Part shown: one piece after another, positions 23,885 through 31,961 of the stretch | Layout of the letters: every line of letters begins with the position of its first letter | Position numbering within the stretch: position 1 is the first letter of the stretch | Assembly (NCBI RefSeq): GCF_900113735.1 | Contig: NZ_FOQM01000013.1 | Coordinates: forward strand, 1 to 64,000 | DNA from: Bradyrhizobium sp. Gha | Lineage (GTDB): Bacteria > Pseudomonadota > Alphaproteobacteria > Rhizobiales > Xanthobacteraceae | Reading direction: 5' to 3' | DNA length: 64,000 nucleotides | Made by a program: the position numbers and the translations under genes | Notes under the pieces: generated by a model | The model's database searches: none | Told to the model about the DNA's origin: nothing | What the model saw: only the letters and a program-made list of their open reading frames with translations

Positions 23885-25072
23885 GTGACATCAGATCATC
23901 CGAGGCCGCCGCCGCGCCGCAGCCTTTTCGGCGCGCTCGGGCCGAATGAATTGAAGGGCCTGTTCTGGCAGGTGCTGGTGGTCGGCATCGCCGTCGCGGT
24001 CATCGTTTTCCTCTGGTCCAACACCGTCACCAATCTCTCGGCCCGCCGCATCACCACCGGCTTTGCCTTCCTTGGCCGCGAGGCGGGCATGCCGATTGCC
24101 GACAGCCTGCTCGCGTACAATCCGAGAGACAGCTACCTCTGGGCCTTCGTCGTCGGCGTTGCCAACACGCTGCGTGTCGCCGTGATCGGCATCGTGCTTG
24201 CGACCATTCTGGGCACGCTGATCGGAATTTCCCGGCTGTCGGCCAACTGGCTGCTGTCGCGGCTCGCCGCCGTCTATGTGGAAGTGCTGCGCGACATCCC
24301 GCTGCTGCTTCAGCTGCTGTTCTGGTACGTGCTGATGCAGGCGCTGCCGGCGGCGCGTGCGGCGTGGCGGCCGGTCGAGGGTGTGTTCCTGTCCAATCGC
24401 GGCTTGATCCTGCCGGCAATCCCGGTTGGCTCGCCGCAACTCTGGGTCCTCGGCACGGCCGTGCTGGGCTCCGTCGCGTTTTATGCCATTCGGCGCCGGC
24501 TGCTCGCCCAGCAAATGCGCGACGGCAGGCCGCGGCCGGCCTGGCCCTTTGCGCTCGGCCTCATTGTCGCGCTGCCGGCAGCGGTGTCGCTGTTGCTCGG
24601 CGTGTCCTGGACCATCGAATGGCCGCAGCTGCGCGGCTTCAACTTCGTATGCGGGCTGACGCTCGCGCCGGAATATTTCGCGCTGCTGATCGCGCTCGTG
24701 ACCTACACCTCGGCCTTCATCGCCGAGATCGTGCGCAGCGGCATTCAATCCGTACCGCGCGGGCAGTGGGATGCCGCCAGCGCGCTCGGCCTGCGCCGCA
24801 GCTTCATGCTGCGGCAGATCATCCTGCCGCAGGCGTTGCGGGTGATCGTGCCGCCGATGACGAGCCAGTATCTCAATCTGACCAAGAATTCCTCGCTCGC
24901 GGTCGCGATCGGCTACCAGGACGTGGTCTCGATCGCCAACACCACGCTGAACCAGACCGGGCAGGCGATCGAGGCGATCACGCTGATCATGGCCGTCTTC
25001 CTCACCATCAGCCTTGGCATCAGCTTCTTCATGAACTGGTACAATGCGCGCATCGCGCTGGCGGAGCGCTGA
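23885..25072 (+). CDS. Amino-acid ABC transporter permease (AapQ-like)
   Basis: A 395-residue permease of the HisM/AapQ type, longer than simple His permeases as is usual for Aap/Bzt systems. The segment GVANTLRVAVIGIVLATILGTLIG begins the transport domain. The EAA loop that docks the ATPase is GQWDAASALGLRRSFMLRQIILPQALRVIVPP. The GTG at 23885 (VTSDHPRP) follows AGGAAGGA at 23867-23874. The next permease starts 2 bp after its stop. Confidence 0.9.
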   Translation: MTSDHPRPPPRRSLFGALGPNELKGLFWQVLVVGIAVAVIVFLWSNTVTNLSARRITTGFAFLGREAGMPIADSLLAYNPRDSYLWAFVVGVANTLRVAVIGIVLATILGTLIGISRLSANWLLSRLAAVYVEVLRDIPLLLQLLFWYVLMQALPAARAAWRPVEGVFLSNRGLILPAIPVGSPQLWVLGTAVLGSVAFYAIRRRLLAQQMRDGRPRPAWPFALGLIVALPAAVSLLLGVSWTIEWPQLRGFNFVCGLTLAPEYFALLIALVTYTSAFIAEIVRSGIQSVPRGQWDAASALGLRRSFMLRQIILPQALRVIVPPMTSQYLNLTKNSSLAVAIGYQDVVSIANTTLNQTGQAIEAITLIMAVFLTISLGISFFMNWYNARIALAER

Positions 25073-25074
25073 GC

Positions 25075-26181
25075 ATGAGCGCGATCGCAGACATCCCCGA
25101 CGTGCCCCGAGCCGCCCGACGCCCGCAAATCGGCAATCCGGTGCTGCGCTGGCTGCGCAGCAATCTGTTCTCGTCGATTCCGAACGGCATCCTCACGGTC
25201 GTTCTGCTGGCGGTGCTGACGAAAGGCGTGATCAGCTTCGTGCAGTGGGGCATTGCCAACGCGGTCTGGCTGACGCCGGCCAATGATTCCGGCGCCTGCA
25301 AGGCGGTGCGCGGTCTCGGCGCCTGCTGGGCCATCATCCCGGAGAAGTACCGCTTCATCCTGTTCGGGACCTATCCGTTCGACGAGCAATGGCGGCCTGG
25401 ACTCTCGGTGCTGCTGTTCATCGCGCTGTACTTTCTCTCCACCCGCCGCGCGCTGTGGCGGCGCGAGCTCGGTTACATCTGGGTCGGTGCGCTGGCGCTG
25501 ATCAGCGTGCTGATGTGGGGCGGCGTGTTCGGGCTCTCCTTTGTCTCGCAGGACCGCTGGGGTGGCTTGCCGGTGACGCTGATCCTGGCGACATCAGGGC
25601 TGGCATTTGGTTTCCCGCTCGGCATCCTGGTTGCACTCGGCCGGCGCTCAAAGCTGCCGGCGATCCGTTCGGTCTCGGTGCTGTATGTCGAGCTGATCCG
25701 CGGCGTGCCCCTGGTCAGCCTGCTGTTCATGGCAAGCGTGATGTTCCCGTTGTTCATGCCGGCCGGATTCAACATCGACAAGCTGCTGCGCGCGCAGATC
25801 GCGATCATCCTGTTCGCGGGCGCTTATCTGGCCGAGGTGATCCGCGGCGGTCTCCAGGCGGTGCCACGTGGGCAATATGAGGCCGCCGATGCGCTCGGGC
25901 TATCTTATTGGCGCAAGCACCGGCTGGTCGTGCTCCCGCAGGCGATCCGCCACGTCATCCCACCGCTGGTCAACACCTTCATTGCCTTCTTCAAGGATAC
26001 CAGCCTCGTGTTGATCATCGGCATCTTCGACCTTCTGACGACAGCCAAGACCGCGATCATCGATCCGGCCTGGCAGCAGTTTTCGGTCGAAGTCTATATC
26101 TTCGTGGCCGCGATCTATTTCGTGTTCTGCTTCGCGATGTCGCGTTACAGCCGGAGCCTGGAGGCGACGCGCGCGAGGTGA
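25075..26181 (+). CDS. Amino-acid ABC transporter permease (AapM-like)
   Basis: A 368-residue partner permease. Landmarks are WGGLPVTLILATSGLAFGFPLG, the ELIRGVPLVSLLFMASVMFPLF segment and an EAA loop GQYEAADALGLSYWRKHRLVVLPQAIRHVIPP. The ATG at 25075 lies 2 bp after the upstream permease stop, so the two are coupled. In Aap systems an AapP ATPase follows here, but an amidase on the opposite strand follows instead. The transporter must therefore borrow an ATPase encoded elsewhere. Confidence 0.9.
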   Translation: MSAIADIPDVPRAARRPQIGNPVLRWLRSNLFSSIPNGILTVVLLAVLTKGVISFVQWGIANAVWLTPANDSGACKAVRGLGACWAIIPEKYRFILFGTYPFDEQWRPGLSVLLFIALYFLSTRRALWRRELGYIWVGALALISVLMWGGVFGLSFVSQDRWGGLPVTLILATSGLAFGFPLGILVALGRRSKLPAIRSVSVLYVELIRGVPLVSLLFMASVMFPLFMPAGFNIDKLLRAQIAIILFAGAYLAEVIRGGLQAVPRGQYEAADALGLSYWRKHRLVVLPQAIRHVIPPLVNTFIAFFKDTSLVLIIGIFDLLTTAKTAIIDPAWQQFSVEVYIFVAAIYFVFCFAMSRYSRSLEATRAR

Positions 26182-26205
26182 GCGCGCGTCCGGACCCGAG
26201 AGCAG

Positions 26206-27624
26206 TTACTTCTTCACCCGCGGATCGATCGGCGTCGTGCCGCGCAGACCCAAAATGTCCTCCAGCACTTTCGCGCCGGCGATCACCTGCGCATCCGTGC
26301 GTGGCGCGCCGACGACCTGCACGCCGATCGGCAGGCCGGACGCCGTGAAGCCGCAGGGCAGCGAAAGCGACGGGCAGCAGGCCAGCGTGACGGCATAGAC
26401 GATGCCGAGCCATTCGATGTAGTTCTCGAACCTCTTGCCGGCACATTCTGCGACATAGCGGTTCTCGATCGGGAAGGGCGGCACGATCGTCGTTGGCGTC
26501 AACAGCAGATCATAGGTCTTGAAGAACTCGATCGCGCGCGCGGTCATGCCGACGCGCTGGGCTTCGGCGCGTGCGAGCTGATCGACGGTGAGCTTGAGGC
26601 CCTCTTCGATATTCCAGATCACCTCGGGCTTGAGCAGGTCGCGCCTGGTGCGCAGCAGATTGGCCTTGGTGATTGCGAAATCGAAGGCCCGCAGCACGTG
26701 GAAGCATTCATGCGCCTCGCGCCAGTCCGGATGCGCCTCCTCGACGATGACGCCGGCCTCGGCGAAACGTTCGGCCGCCTTGCGGGTGATGGCTTTGACC
26801 TCGGGATCGACGGGGGTGATGCCGAGATCGGGTGAATAGGCGATGCGCTTCGGCTTCCTGCCCGACTGCGCCGCGGACAGGAACGAGGTGGTCGGCGCCG
26901 GCAGCGACAGCGGATCGTCCGCATAGTCGCCGCTCATGGCATCGAGCAGCAGCGCAAGGTCCTCGACGTTGCGCGCCATCGGCCCCACGACGCCGAGATT
27001 GCGGTCGATGCCCGATTTGGGCGTATGCGCGACGCGGCCGATGCTCGGCCGCATGCCGACGATTCCGCAGAAGGCGGCGGGACTGCGCAAGGAGCCGCCC
27101 ATGTCGGAGCCCTGTGCAAGCCAGGCCATGCCGGTCGCAAGCGCCACCGCCGCGCCACCGGAGGAGCCGGCCGCCGACTTCGAGACATCCCAGGGATTCA
27201 GCGTCGCGCCGAACACTTCGTTGAAGGTGTTGGCGCCGGCGCCGAATTCCGGCGTGTTGGATTTGGCGTAGACCACCGCGCCATTGGCTTCGAGGTTCTC
27301 GACCATGAGGTCGGATGTCGCGGAAATGGTATCTTTGAAGATCGGCGAGCCCTGCGTGTTCAGCACGCCGGCGACATCGGTCAGGTCCTTGATCGGCACC
27401 GGCAGGCCGGCGAGCAACCCCCGGGCGCCTGCCGGCTTCCGCATCAGCGCCTTGGCGCTATCCCGCGCGCGATCGAAGCACAGCGTCGGCAGTGCGTTGA
27501 CCCTGCCATCGACCTCCGTGACACGCTTCTCCAGCACGTCAAGCAGTTCAAGCGGCGAGACGTCGCCGGAGCGCAAGAAATCGACGACGGTGCAGGCGGT
27601 TTCGCGGATCAGGTCTTGAGACAA
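26206..27624 (-). CDS. Amidase (amidase-signature family)
   Basis: A 472-residue amidase-signature enzyme. The Ser-cisSer-Lys triad is visible: Lys about 79 in LPVPIKDLTDV, cis-Ser about 154 in AAGSSGGAAVALATG and the nucleophile Ser about 178 in GSDMGGSLRSPAAFCG. It hydrolyses an amide or aryl-amide of unknown identity. It converges with the permease genes and is 118 bp downstream of the SDR gene start region on the same strand, with a family A repeat between. It may release the amine or amino acid taken up by the neighbouring transporter. Confidence 0.9.
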   Translation of the reverse strand: MSQDLIRETACTVVDFLRSGDVSPLELLDVLEKRVTEVDGRVNALPTLCFDRARDSAKALMRKPAGARGLLAGLPVPIKDLTDVAGVLNTQGSPIFKDTISATSDLMVENLEANGAVVYAKSNTPEFGAGANTFNEVFGATLNPWDVSKSAAGSSGGAAVALATGMAWLAQGSDMGGSLRSPAAFCGIVGMRPSIGRVAHTPKSGIDRNLGVVGPMARNVEDLALLLDAMSGDYADDPLSLPAPTTSFLSAAQSGRKPKRIAYSPDLGITPVDPEVKAITRKAAERFAEAGVIVEEAHPDWREAHECFHVLRAFDFAITKANLLRTRRDLLKPEVIWNIEEGLKLTVDQLARAEAQRVGMTARAIEFFKTYDLLLTPTTIVPPFPIENRYVAECAGKRFENYIEWLGIVYAVTLACCPSLSLPCGFTASGLPIGVQVVGAPRTDAQVIAGAKVLEDILGLRGTTPIDPRVKK

Positions 27625-27650
27625 CTATCTTACTCCTAAGATCATGTGTT

Positions 27651-27733
27651 CATTGCGAGGAGTGAAGCGACGAAGCAATCCAGACTGCCTACCTGGAAAG
27701 ATTCTGGGTTGCTTCGCTTCGCTCGCAATGACG
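27651..27733. repeat. Dispersed palindromic repeat, family A copy 3
   Basis: CATTGCGAGG...GAAGCAATCCAGA faces TCTGGGTTGCTTCGCTTCG...CGCAATGACG. It fills the spacer between the amidase gene and the SDR gene. Confidence 0.8.
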
Positions 27734-27742
27734 TGGATAGAC

Positions 27743-28519
27743 TTAGCCCCAGCCGGCACTGATGCCGCCGTCCACCGTGTAGATCACGCCCGACGTGTAA
27801 CCAGCACGATCCGACGCGAGGAAGGCCATGAGGTCGCCGATCTCGCGCGCATGCGCGGGGCGGCCGAGCGGCAGGCCCTTCTGGAATTCCTTGTAGCGGT
27901 TCTCGTCGCCGAACTGGTGCATGGCCCGCGTCTTCAGCAGCGTGACGTGACGGTCGGTGCCGACGGGGCCGGGATTGATGCCGACCACGCGGATGTTGTC
28001 GGCGAGGCTTTTGCCGCCGAGCGCGCGGGTAAAAGCCATCAAGGCGGCGTTGCCGGTGCTGCCGCAGATGTAATTCGCGTCGAACTTTTCGCCGGCGGCA
28101 CCAATGTCGTTGACGATGACGCCGCCGCCCTTCGCCTTCATCTGCGCGTAAATCTGCCGCGTGAGGTTGATGTAGCCGAACACCTTCAATTCCCAAGCGT
28201 GCCGCCAGGTCGTCTCGTCGATCTTGTCGATCGAGCCGCCGGGGATGTCGCCGGCATTGTTGACGAGCACGTCGATCTCGGCGGCTTGCTTGGCGAGCCG
28301 GGCGACGTCATCGGCCTTGCGCAAATCCACGACGCTCGTCGTCGCATCGATCTGGTGCGCCGAGCGCAGACGGTCGGCCAGCGCGTTGAGCTGGTCGCCG
28401 CTGCGAGCGGCGAGCAGGAGGTTTGCGCCCTCCTCGGCAAACGCCTCGGCAGCGGCGGCGCCAATGCCCTTGGACGCGCCTGTGATCAGGACGCGCTTGC
28501 CATGCAGATGCAGATCCAT
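27743..28519 (-). CDS. SDR-family protein with altered catalytic residues
   Basis: A 258-residue short-chain dehydrogenase/reductase. The cofactor motif ITGASKGIG (residues 12-20) and VLVNNAG (about 84-90) are normal. The active-site Tyr (about 150, DANYICGS) lacks the usual Lys four residues later, where Ser 154 is found, and the Ser expected 13 residues before Tyr is Asn 137 (VNDIGAAG). The canonical Ser-Tyr-Lys triad is therefore reduced to Tyr alone. It may use another mechanism or be a binding/regulatory protein. It is divergent from the tartrate dehydrogenase gene across a region rich in TTGCA palindromes. Confidence 0.85.
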   Translation of the reverse strand: MDLHLHGKRVLITGASKGIGAAAAEAFAEEGANLLLAARSGDQLNALADRLRSAHQIDATTSVVDLRKADDVARLAKQAAEIDVLVNNAGDIPGGSIDKIDETTWRHAWELKVFGYINLTRQIYAQMKAKGGGVIVNDIGAAGEKFDANYICGSTGNAALMAFTRALGGKSLADNIRVVGINPGPVGTDRHVTLLKTRAMHQFGDENRYKEFQKGLPLGRPAHAREIGDLMAFLASDRAGYTSGVIYTVDGGISAGWG

Positions 28520-28583
28520 GAGAGCTACTCGCAGGATGGGAACAGAATGAAATCAGTAGGCGCTCGGTTACGCCACGGTCAAC

Positions 28584-28634
28584 ATTGCAGTGCAGCGTTG
28601 CACTGCCGCCGACTTTGGTCCATTGCAGTGCAAT
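28584..28634. promoter_or_regulatory. Two TTGCA-type palindromes upstream of ttuC
   Basis: GCAGTGCA-GCGT-TGCACTGC (28587-28606) is a perfect inverted repeat and ATTGCAGTGCAAT (28622-28634) a perfect 13-bp palindrome. The 11-mer ATTGCAGTGCA occurs in both (28584-28594 and 28622-28632). The centres are about 31.5 bp apart, close to three helical turns, so they would face the same side of the DNA. They lie between the divergent SDR and ttuC genes; the cognate regulator is unknown. Confidence 0.6.
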
Positions 28635-28674
28635 CAAACGGCGGCGGCTGCCGGATCAACCAGGGACGTTCTCG

Positions 28675-29748
28675 ATGAGCAAGAAACAATACCGGATCGC
28701 TGTCATTCCCGGCGACGGCATCGGTAAGGAAGTGGTGCCGGAAGGCATGCGCGTTCTGGAGGCCGCGGCGAAGAAGCACGGGGTGTCCCTGCATTTCGAT
28801 CATTTCGACTTCTCGTCCTGGGACTATTACGAGAAGCACGGCCAGATGATGCCGGACGATTGGAAGGAGAAAATCGGCAAGCACGATGCGATCTATTTCG
28901 GCGCGGTCGGCTGGCCGGCGAAAATTCCGGATCACGTCTCGCTGTGGGGCTCCCTGATCAAGTTCCGCCGCGAGTTCGACCAATACGTGAATTTGCGCCC
29001 GGTGCGCCTGATGCCCGGCGTGCCGTCGCCGCTGGCGAACCGCAAGCCCGGCGATATCGATTTCTGGGTGGTGCGCGAGAACACCGAAGGTGAATATTCC
29101 TCGGTCGGCGGCCGCATGTTCCCCGACACCGACCGCGAATTCGTCACGCAGCAGACGGTGATGACCCGCACTGGTGTCGACCGCATCCTGAAATTCGCGT
29201 TCGAACTCGCCCAGTCGCGGCCGAAGAAGCATCTGACCTCGGCGACGAAGTCGAACGGCATCTCCATCACCATGCCCTATTGGGACGAGCGCGTGGAGGC
29301 GATGGCGAAGACGTTTCCGGGCGTGAAGTGGGACAAGTACCACATCGACATTCTCACCGCGAACTTCGTGCTGCATCCTGACTGGTTCGACGTCGTCGTC
29401 GGCTCGAACCTGTTCGGTGACATCCTGTCCGATCTCGGCCCAGCCTGCACCGGCACGATCGGCATTGCGCCGTCGGGCAATATCAATCCCGAAGGGAATT
29501 TCCCGTCGGTGTTCGAGCCGGTGCACGGCTCTGCCCCCGACATTGCAGGGCAGGGCATCGCCAACCCGATCGGCGCGATCTGGTCGGGCGCGATGATGCT
29601 CGATCATCTCGGCGAGAAGGAAGCCGGCAGGTCGATCGTCGAAGCGATCGAGCGCACGCTCGCTGAGCGCACGCTGCGGACCAAGGATCTCGGCGGCAAT
29701 GCCGACACGACGGCTTGCGGCAAGGCCGTTGCGGATATGGTGGATTAA
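28675..29748 (+). CDS. ttuC: Tartrate dehydrogenase / D-malate dehydrogenase (TtuC family)
   Basis: A 357-residue beta-decarboxylating dehydrogenase close to TtuC/DmlA, which oxidises tartrate, D-malate or meso-tartrate with NAD. Signatures are IAVIPGDGIGKEVVPEGMRVL at the start, VRENTEGEYSSVGGR, DILTANFVLHPDWFDVVVGS and NLFGDILSDLGPACTGTIG with its metal-binding aspartates, and EPVHGSAPDIAGQG near the end. The ATG at 28675 begins MSKKQYR. It fits a four-carbon-acid theme with the dehydrogenases and threonate genes downstream. Isopropylmalate dehydrogenase is a less likely alternative. Confidence 0.88.
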   Translation: MSKKQYRIAVIPGDGIGKEVVPEGMRVLEAAAKKHGVSLHFDHFDFSSWDYYEKHGQMMPDDWKEKIGKHDAIYFGAVGWPAKIPDHVSLWGSLIKFRREFDQYVNLRPVRLMPGVPSPLANRKPGDIDFWVVRENTEGEYSSVGGRMFPDTDREFVTQQTVMTRTGVDRILKFAFELAQSRPKKHLTSATKSNGISITMPYWDERVEAMAKTFPGVKWDKYHIDILTANFVLHPDWFDVVVGSNLFGDILSDLGPACTGTIGIAPSGNINPEGNFPSVFEPVHGSAPDIAGQGIANPIGAIWSGAMMLDHLGEKEAGRSIVEAIERTLAERTLRTKDLGGNADTTACGKAVADMVD

Positions 29749-29765
29749 GGTGCATCTTTCACCCT

Positions 29766-29784
29766 CTCCCCTTGACAAGGGGAG
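29766..29784. terminator. Hairpin between convergent ttuC and LDH2 genes
   Basis: CTCCCCTT (29766-29773) and AAGGGGAG (29777-29784) form a perfect 8-bp stem with a 3-base loop, followed by AAGGGAAGAGG. It resembles the CCTCTCCCC...GGGGAGAAGGG repeat hairpin at 52665-52693. It lacks a U-tract, so terminator activity is only inferred from its convergent position. Confidence 0.45.
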
Positions 29785-29813
29785 AAGGGAAGAGGAGCGC
29801 CTCTGGCCCCCGT

Positions 29814-30887
29814 TCACCCCGCGATCTTCTCGATCGCCGCCGGATCCAGCCCGAACTTCTTCCCGGCTTCCAGTATCTCCTGCCAGGTCGTCGGGTCGAC
29901 CGGAATGCCTTCGGCGAGCCGCTTCTTCTTCGTCTCGCGCTCTGGTTCACCCGCGATCCTGACCTTGTCGACGTCGGGGCCGGGCGGCGAGCCGGTGTGC
30001 CAGGCAACAAAGCTCTCGACTTCGCGCGCGAGGTTTTCGCCGGTGCCGAGCTTGTCCGGATCGATGATGATCGAGAGCATGCCGTTGAGGACGTTGTACT
30101 TGCCGTCGGACGGCCCCTTGACCACCTGTCCGCCGGAGAGCGCGCCGCCGAGGATTTCGCACACCAGCGCAAGCCCCGAACCCTTGTGCTCGCCGAATGG
30201 CAGGATAGCGCCGTGCGGCGGAATGACGGTGTAGCGTGGATTGACGGTGGGCCTGCCTTCATTGTCGATGATGGTGCCGGGCGCGAGTTCGACGCCCTTG
30301 TTGTGGGCGACTCGGGTCTTGCCCTGCGCGATCCTGCTGGTGGCGAAGTCGAGCACGATCGGCTCCTTGCCCCGGCGCGGGATGCCGACGCAGAACGGGT
30401 TGGTGCCGTGGCGCGCATCGCTGCCGCCCCAAGGCGCCACGATCGGGCGCGAGATCACGTTGACGAAGTGAATAGAGACGAGACCATGGTCGATGCATTG
30501 CTCGGCCCAATGGCCGATGCGGCCGATATGGTGCGCGTTGGAAAGGCCGACGAGGCACACGCCGTTGCGCTTGGCGCGCTCGGCCGCCAGTTCCATCGCT
30601 TCGTGGCCGATCACCTGGCCGTAGCCGGTGAGGCCATCGAGGGTGAGAAGCGGGCCGGTGTCGAGCACGATCTTGACGTGCTGGTTCACGGCGAGGCCGC
30701 CATTGACGACGCTCTGGACATAGCGCGGGATCATGCCGACGCCATGGGAGTCATGTCCCTTGAGATTGGCCTCGACGAGATTGGTAGACACGAGCTCGGC
30801 CTCGCGGTCCGTCGAACCGCCCGCTTTGACGATGGCGCCGACAACGTCGGTGAGCGGCTCTGCCTTGATGGTGCGATAGTCGGCCAT
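29814..30887 (-). CDS. LDH2/malate/ureidoglycolate-type dehydrogenase
   Basis: A 357-residue NAD(P)-dependent 2-hydroxyacid dehydrogenase of the Ldh2/malate/ureidoglycolate/sulfolactate family, unrelated to Rossmann lactate dehydrogenases. Signatures are KGHDSHGVGMIPRYV near residue 44, LSNAHHIGRIGHWAEQ near residue 116, the PIVAPWGGSDARHGTNPFCVG loop and GEHKGSGLALVCEILGGALSGG. The ATG at 30885-30887 starts MADYRTIKAE. The substrate may be malate, tartronate or another hydroxyacid. It lies downstream of the D-2-hydroxyacid dehydrogenase and carbamoylase genes on the same strand. Confidence 0.88.
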   Translation of the reverse strand: MADYRTIKAEPLTDVVGAIVKAGGSTDREAELVSTNLVEANLKGHDSHGVGMIPRYVQSVVNGGLAVNQHVKIVLDTGPLLTLDGLTGYGQVIGHEAMELAAERAKRNGVCLVGLSNAHHIGRIGHWAEQCIDHGLVSIHFVNVISRPIVAPWGGSDARHGTNPFCVGIPRRGKEPIVLDFATSRIAQGKTRVAHNKGVELAPGTIIDNEGRPTVNPRYTVIPPHGAILPFGEHKGSGLALVCEILGGALSGGQVVKGPSDGKYNVLNGMLSIIIDPDKLGTGENLAREVESFVAWHTGSPPGPDVDKVRIAGEPERETKKKRLAEGIPVDPTTWQEILEAGKKFGLDPAAIEKIAG

Positions 30888-30925
30888 TGTTGTTCTTCTT
30901 GTCCTCTTACGATGGCGGGGAGCGT

Positions 30926-31040
30926 AGCGTGGGTTAGGCGAAGCCGTAACCCACCTCTTCTGTCTCCGCGGAAACAGATAGTGGTGGGTTACGCCCTGCA
31001 GATACGCTTCGCGCATCTGCAGGGCTGCTAACCCACCCTA
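30926..31040. repeat. Dispersed repeat, family C copy 1
   Basis: GTGGGTTAGGCGAAGCCGTAACCCACC, then GTGGTGGGTTACGCC...GCTAACCCACCCTA. Related copies are at 48563-48670 and 60192-60281. Its terminal CCCTA supplies, on the other strand, the TAG stop (31038-31040) of the D-2-hydroxyacid dehydrogenase gene. An internal hairpin CTGCAGATACG...CGCATCTGCAG is also visible. Confidence 0.8.
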
Positions 31041-31949
31041 CGAATTCACGATCCGGCGGCAATGAACCCATGCCGCCTCGATCAGGTTTTCGCTGGCTTC
31101 CGGCGTGCGGAAGGCGGAATGCGCCGACAGCGTCACGTTCGGAATCCTGGTCAGCGGATGATCTGCCGGCAGCGGTTCGATGTTGAAGACGTCGAGGCCG
31201 GCATGGCGGATGTGGCCTGATTTCAGCGCGTCGATCATGGCCTGCTCGTCGACGATGGCGCCGCGTGCAGTGTTGATGAAAACGACGCCCGGCTTCATTT
31301 TCGCGATTGTTTCGCGGGTGATCATGCCGCGCGTCTCGTCGTTGAGCAGCAGATGCAAGGACACCACGTCGCTCCGTGCCAGCAGCGTGTCGAGGTCGAC
31401 GAACGCGACGCCCGGATGGCTCTTCGGCGACCGGTTCCAGGCGATCACCTTCATGCCGCTGCCGGATGCGATGCGCGCGACCTCGGCGGCGATGCCGCCG
31501 AAGCCGATCAGCCCGAGCGTCTTGCCGGTGAGCTGCATGCCGTCCTCGCGCAGCCAGTTCCCGGCACGCATCTCGCGGTCCATCATGGCGATGACGCGGG
31601 CCGAGGCCCACATCAGCGCAATCGCGGATTCGGCCACCGCCGTGTCGCCATAGCCCTTGATCAGATGTACGGAAATGCCGAGCTCTGCGAGCTCCTCCGG
31701 ATTCATGTAGCTGCGCGCCCCGGTGCCGAGGAACACGACGTGCTTGAGCCCCGCGCACTTCCTGGCGATTTCGGTCGGCAGCGCGGTGTGGTCGACGATC
31801 GCGATCTCCGCACCGTCGAGAATCTCAGGATATTGCTCGGGCTTGATGTCTGGGTCCCTGTGGATCCGCACCTTGGGATCGCCTGGCTTCTCCAGCCTTT
31901 CCATGATCGCGGCGAGCGCTTCGTTAGCGTCGACGAAAACTCCGTGCAT
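31038..31949 (-). CDS. D-2-hydroxyacid dehydrogenase (NAD-dependent)
   Basis: A 303-residue D-isomer-specific 2-hydroxyacid dehydrogenase. The NAD motif is LGLIGFGGIAAEVARIA near residue 145. The catalytic Arg is in FINTARGAIVDEQA, and the His is in LSAHSAFRTPEASENL near the C-terminus. The ATG at 31947-31949 follows GGAGAC, while an in-frame TTG four codons earlier is an alternative. Its ribosome site overlaps the 12-bp gap after the carbamoylase stop, so the two genes are coupled. The stop codon lies in the edge of a dispersed repeat, so the original C-terminus may have been longer. Confidence 0.9.
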   Translation of the reverse strand: MHGVFVDANEALAAIMERLEKPGDPKVRIHRDPDIKPEQYPEILDGAEIAIVDHTALPTEIARKCAGLKHVVFLGTGARSYMNPEELAELGISVHLIKGYGDTAVAESAIALMWASARVIAMMDREMRAGNWLREDGMQLTGKTLGLIGFGGIAAEVARIASGSGMKVIAWNRSPKSHPGVAFVDLDTLLARSDVVSLHLLLNDETRGMITRETIAKMKPGVVFINTARGAIVDEQAMIDALKSGHIRHAGLDVFNIEPLPADHPLTRIPNVTLSAHSAFRTPEASENLIEAAWVHCRRIVNS

Positions 31950-31961
31950 GTCTGTCTCCAA

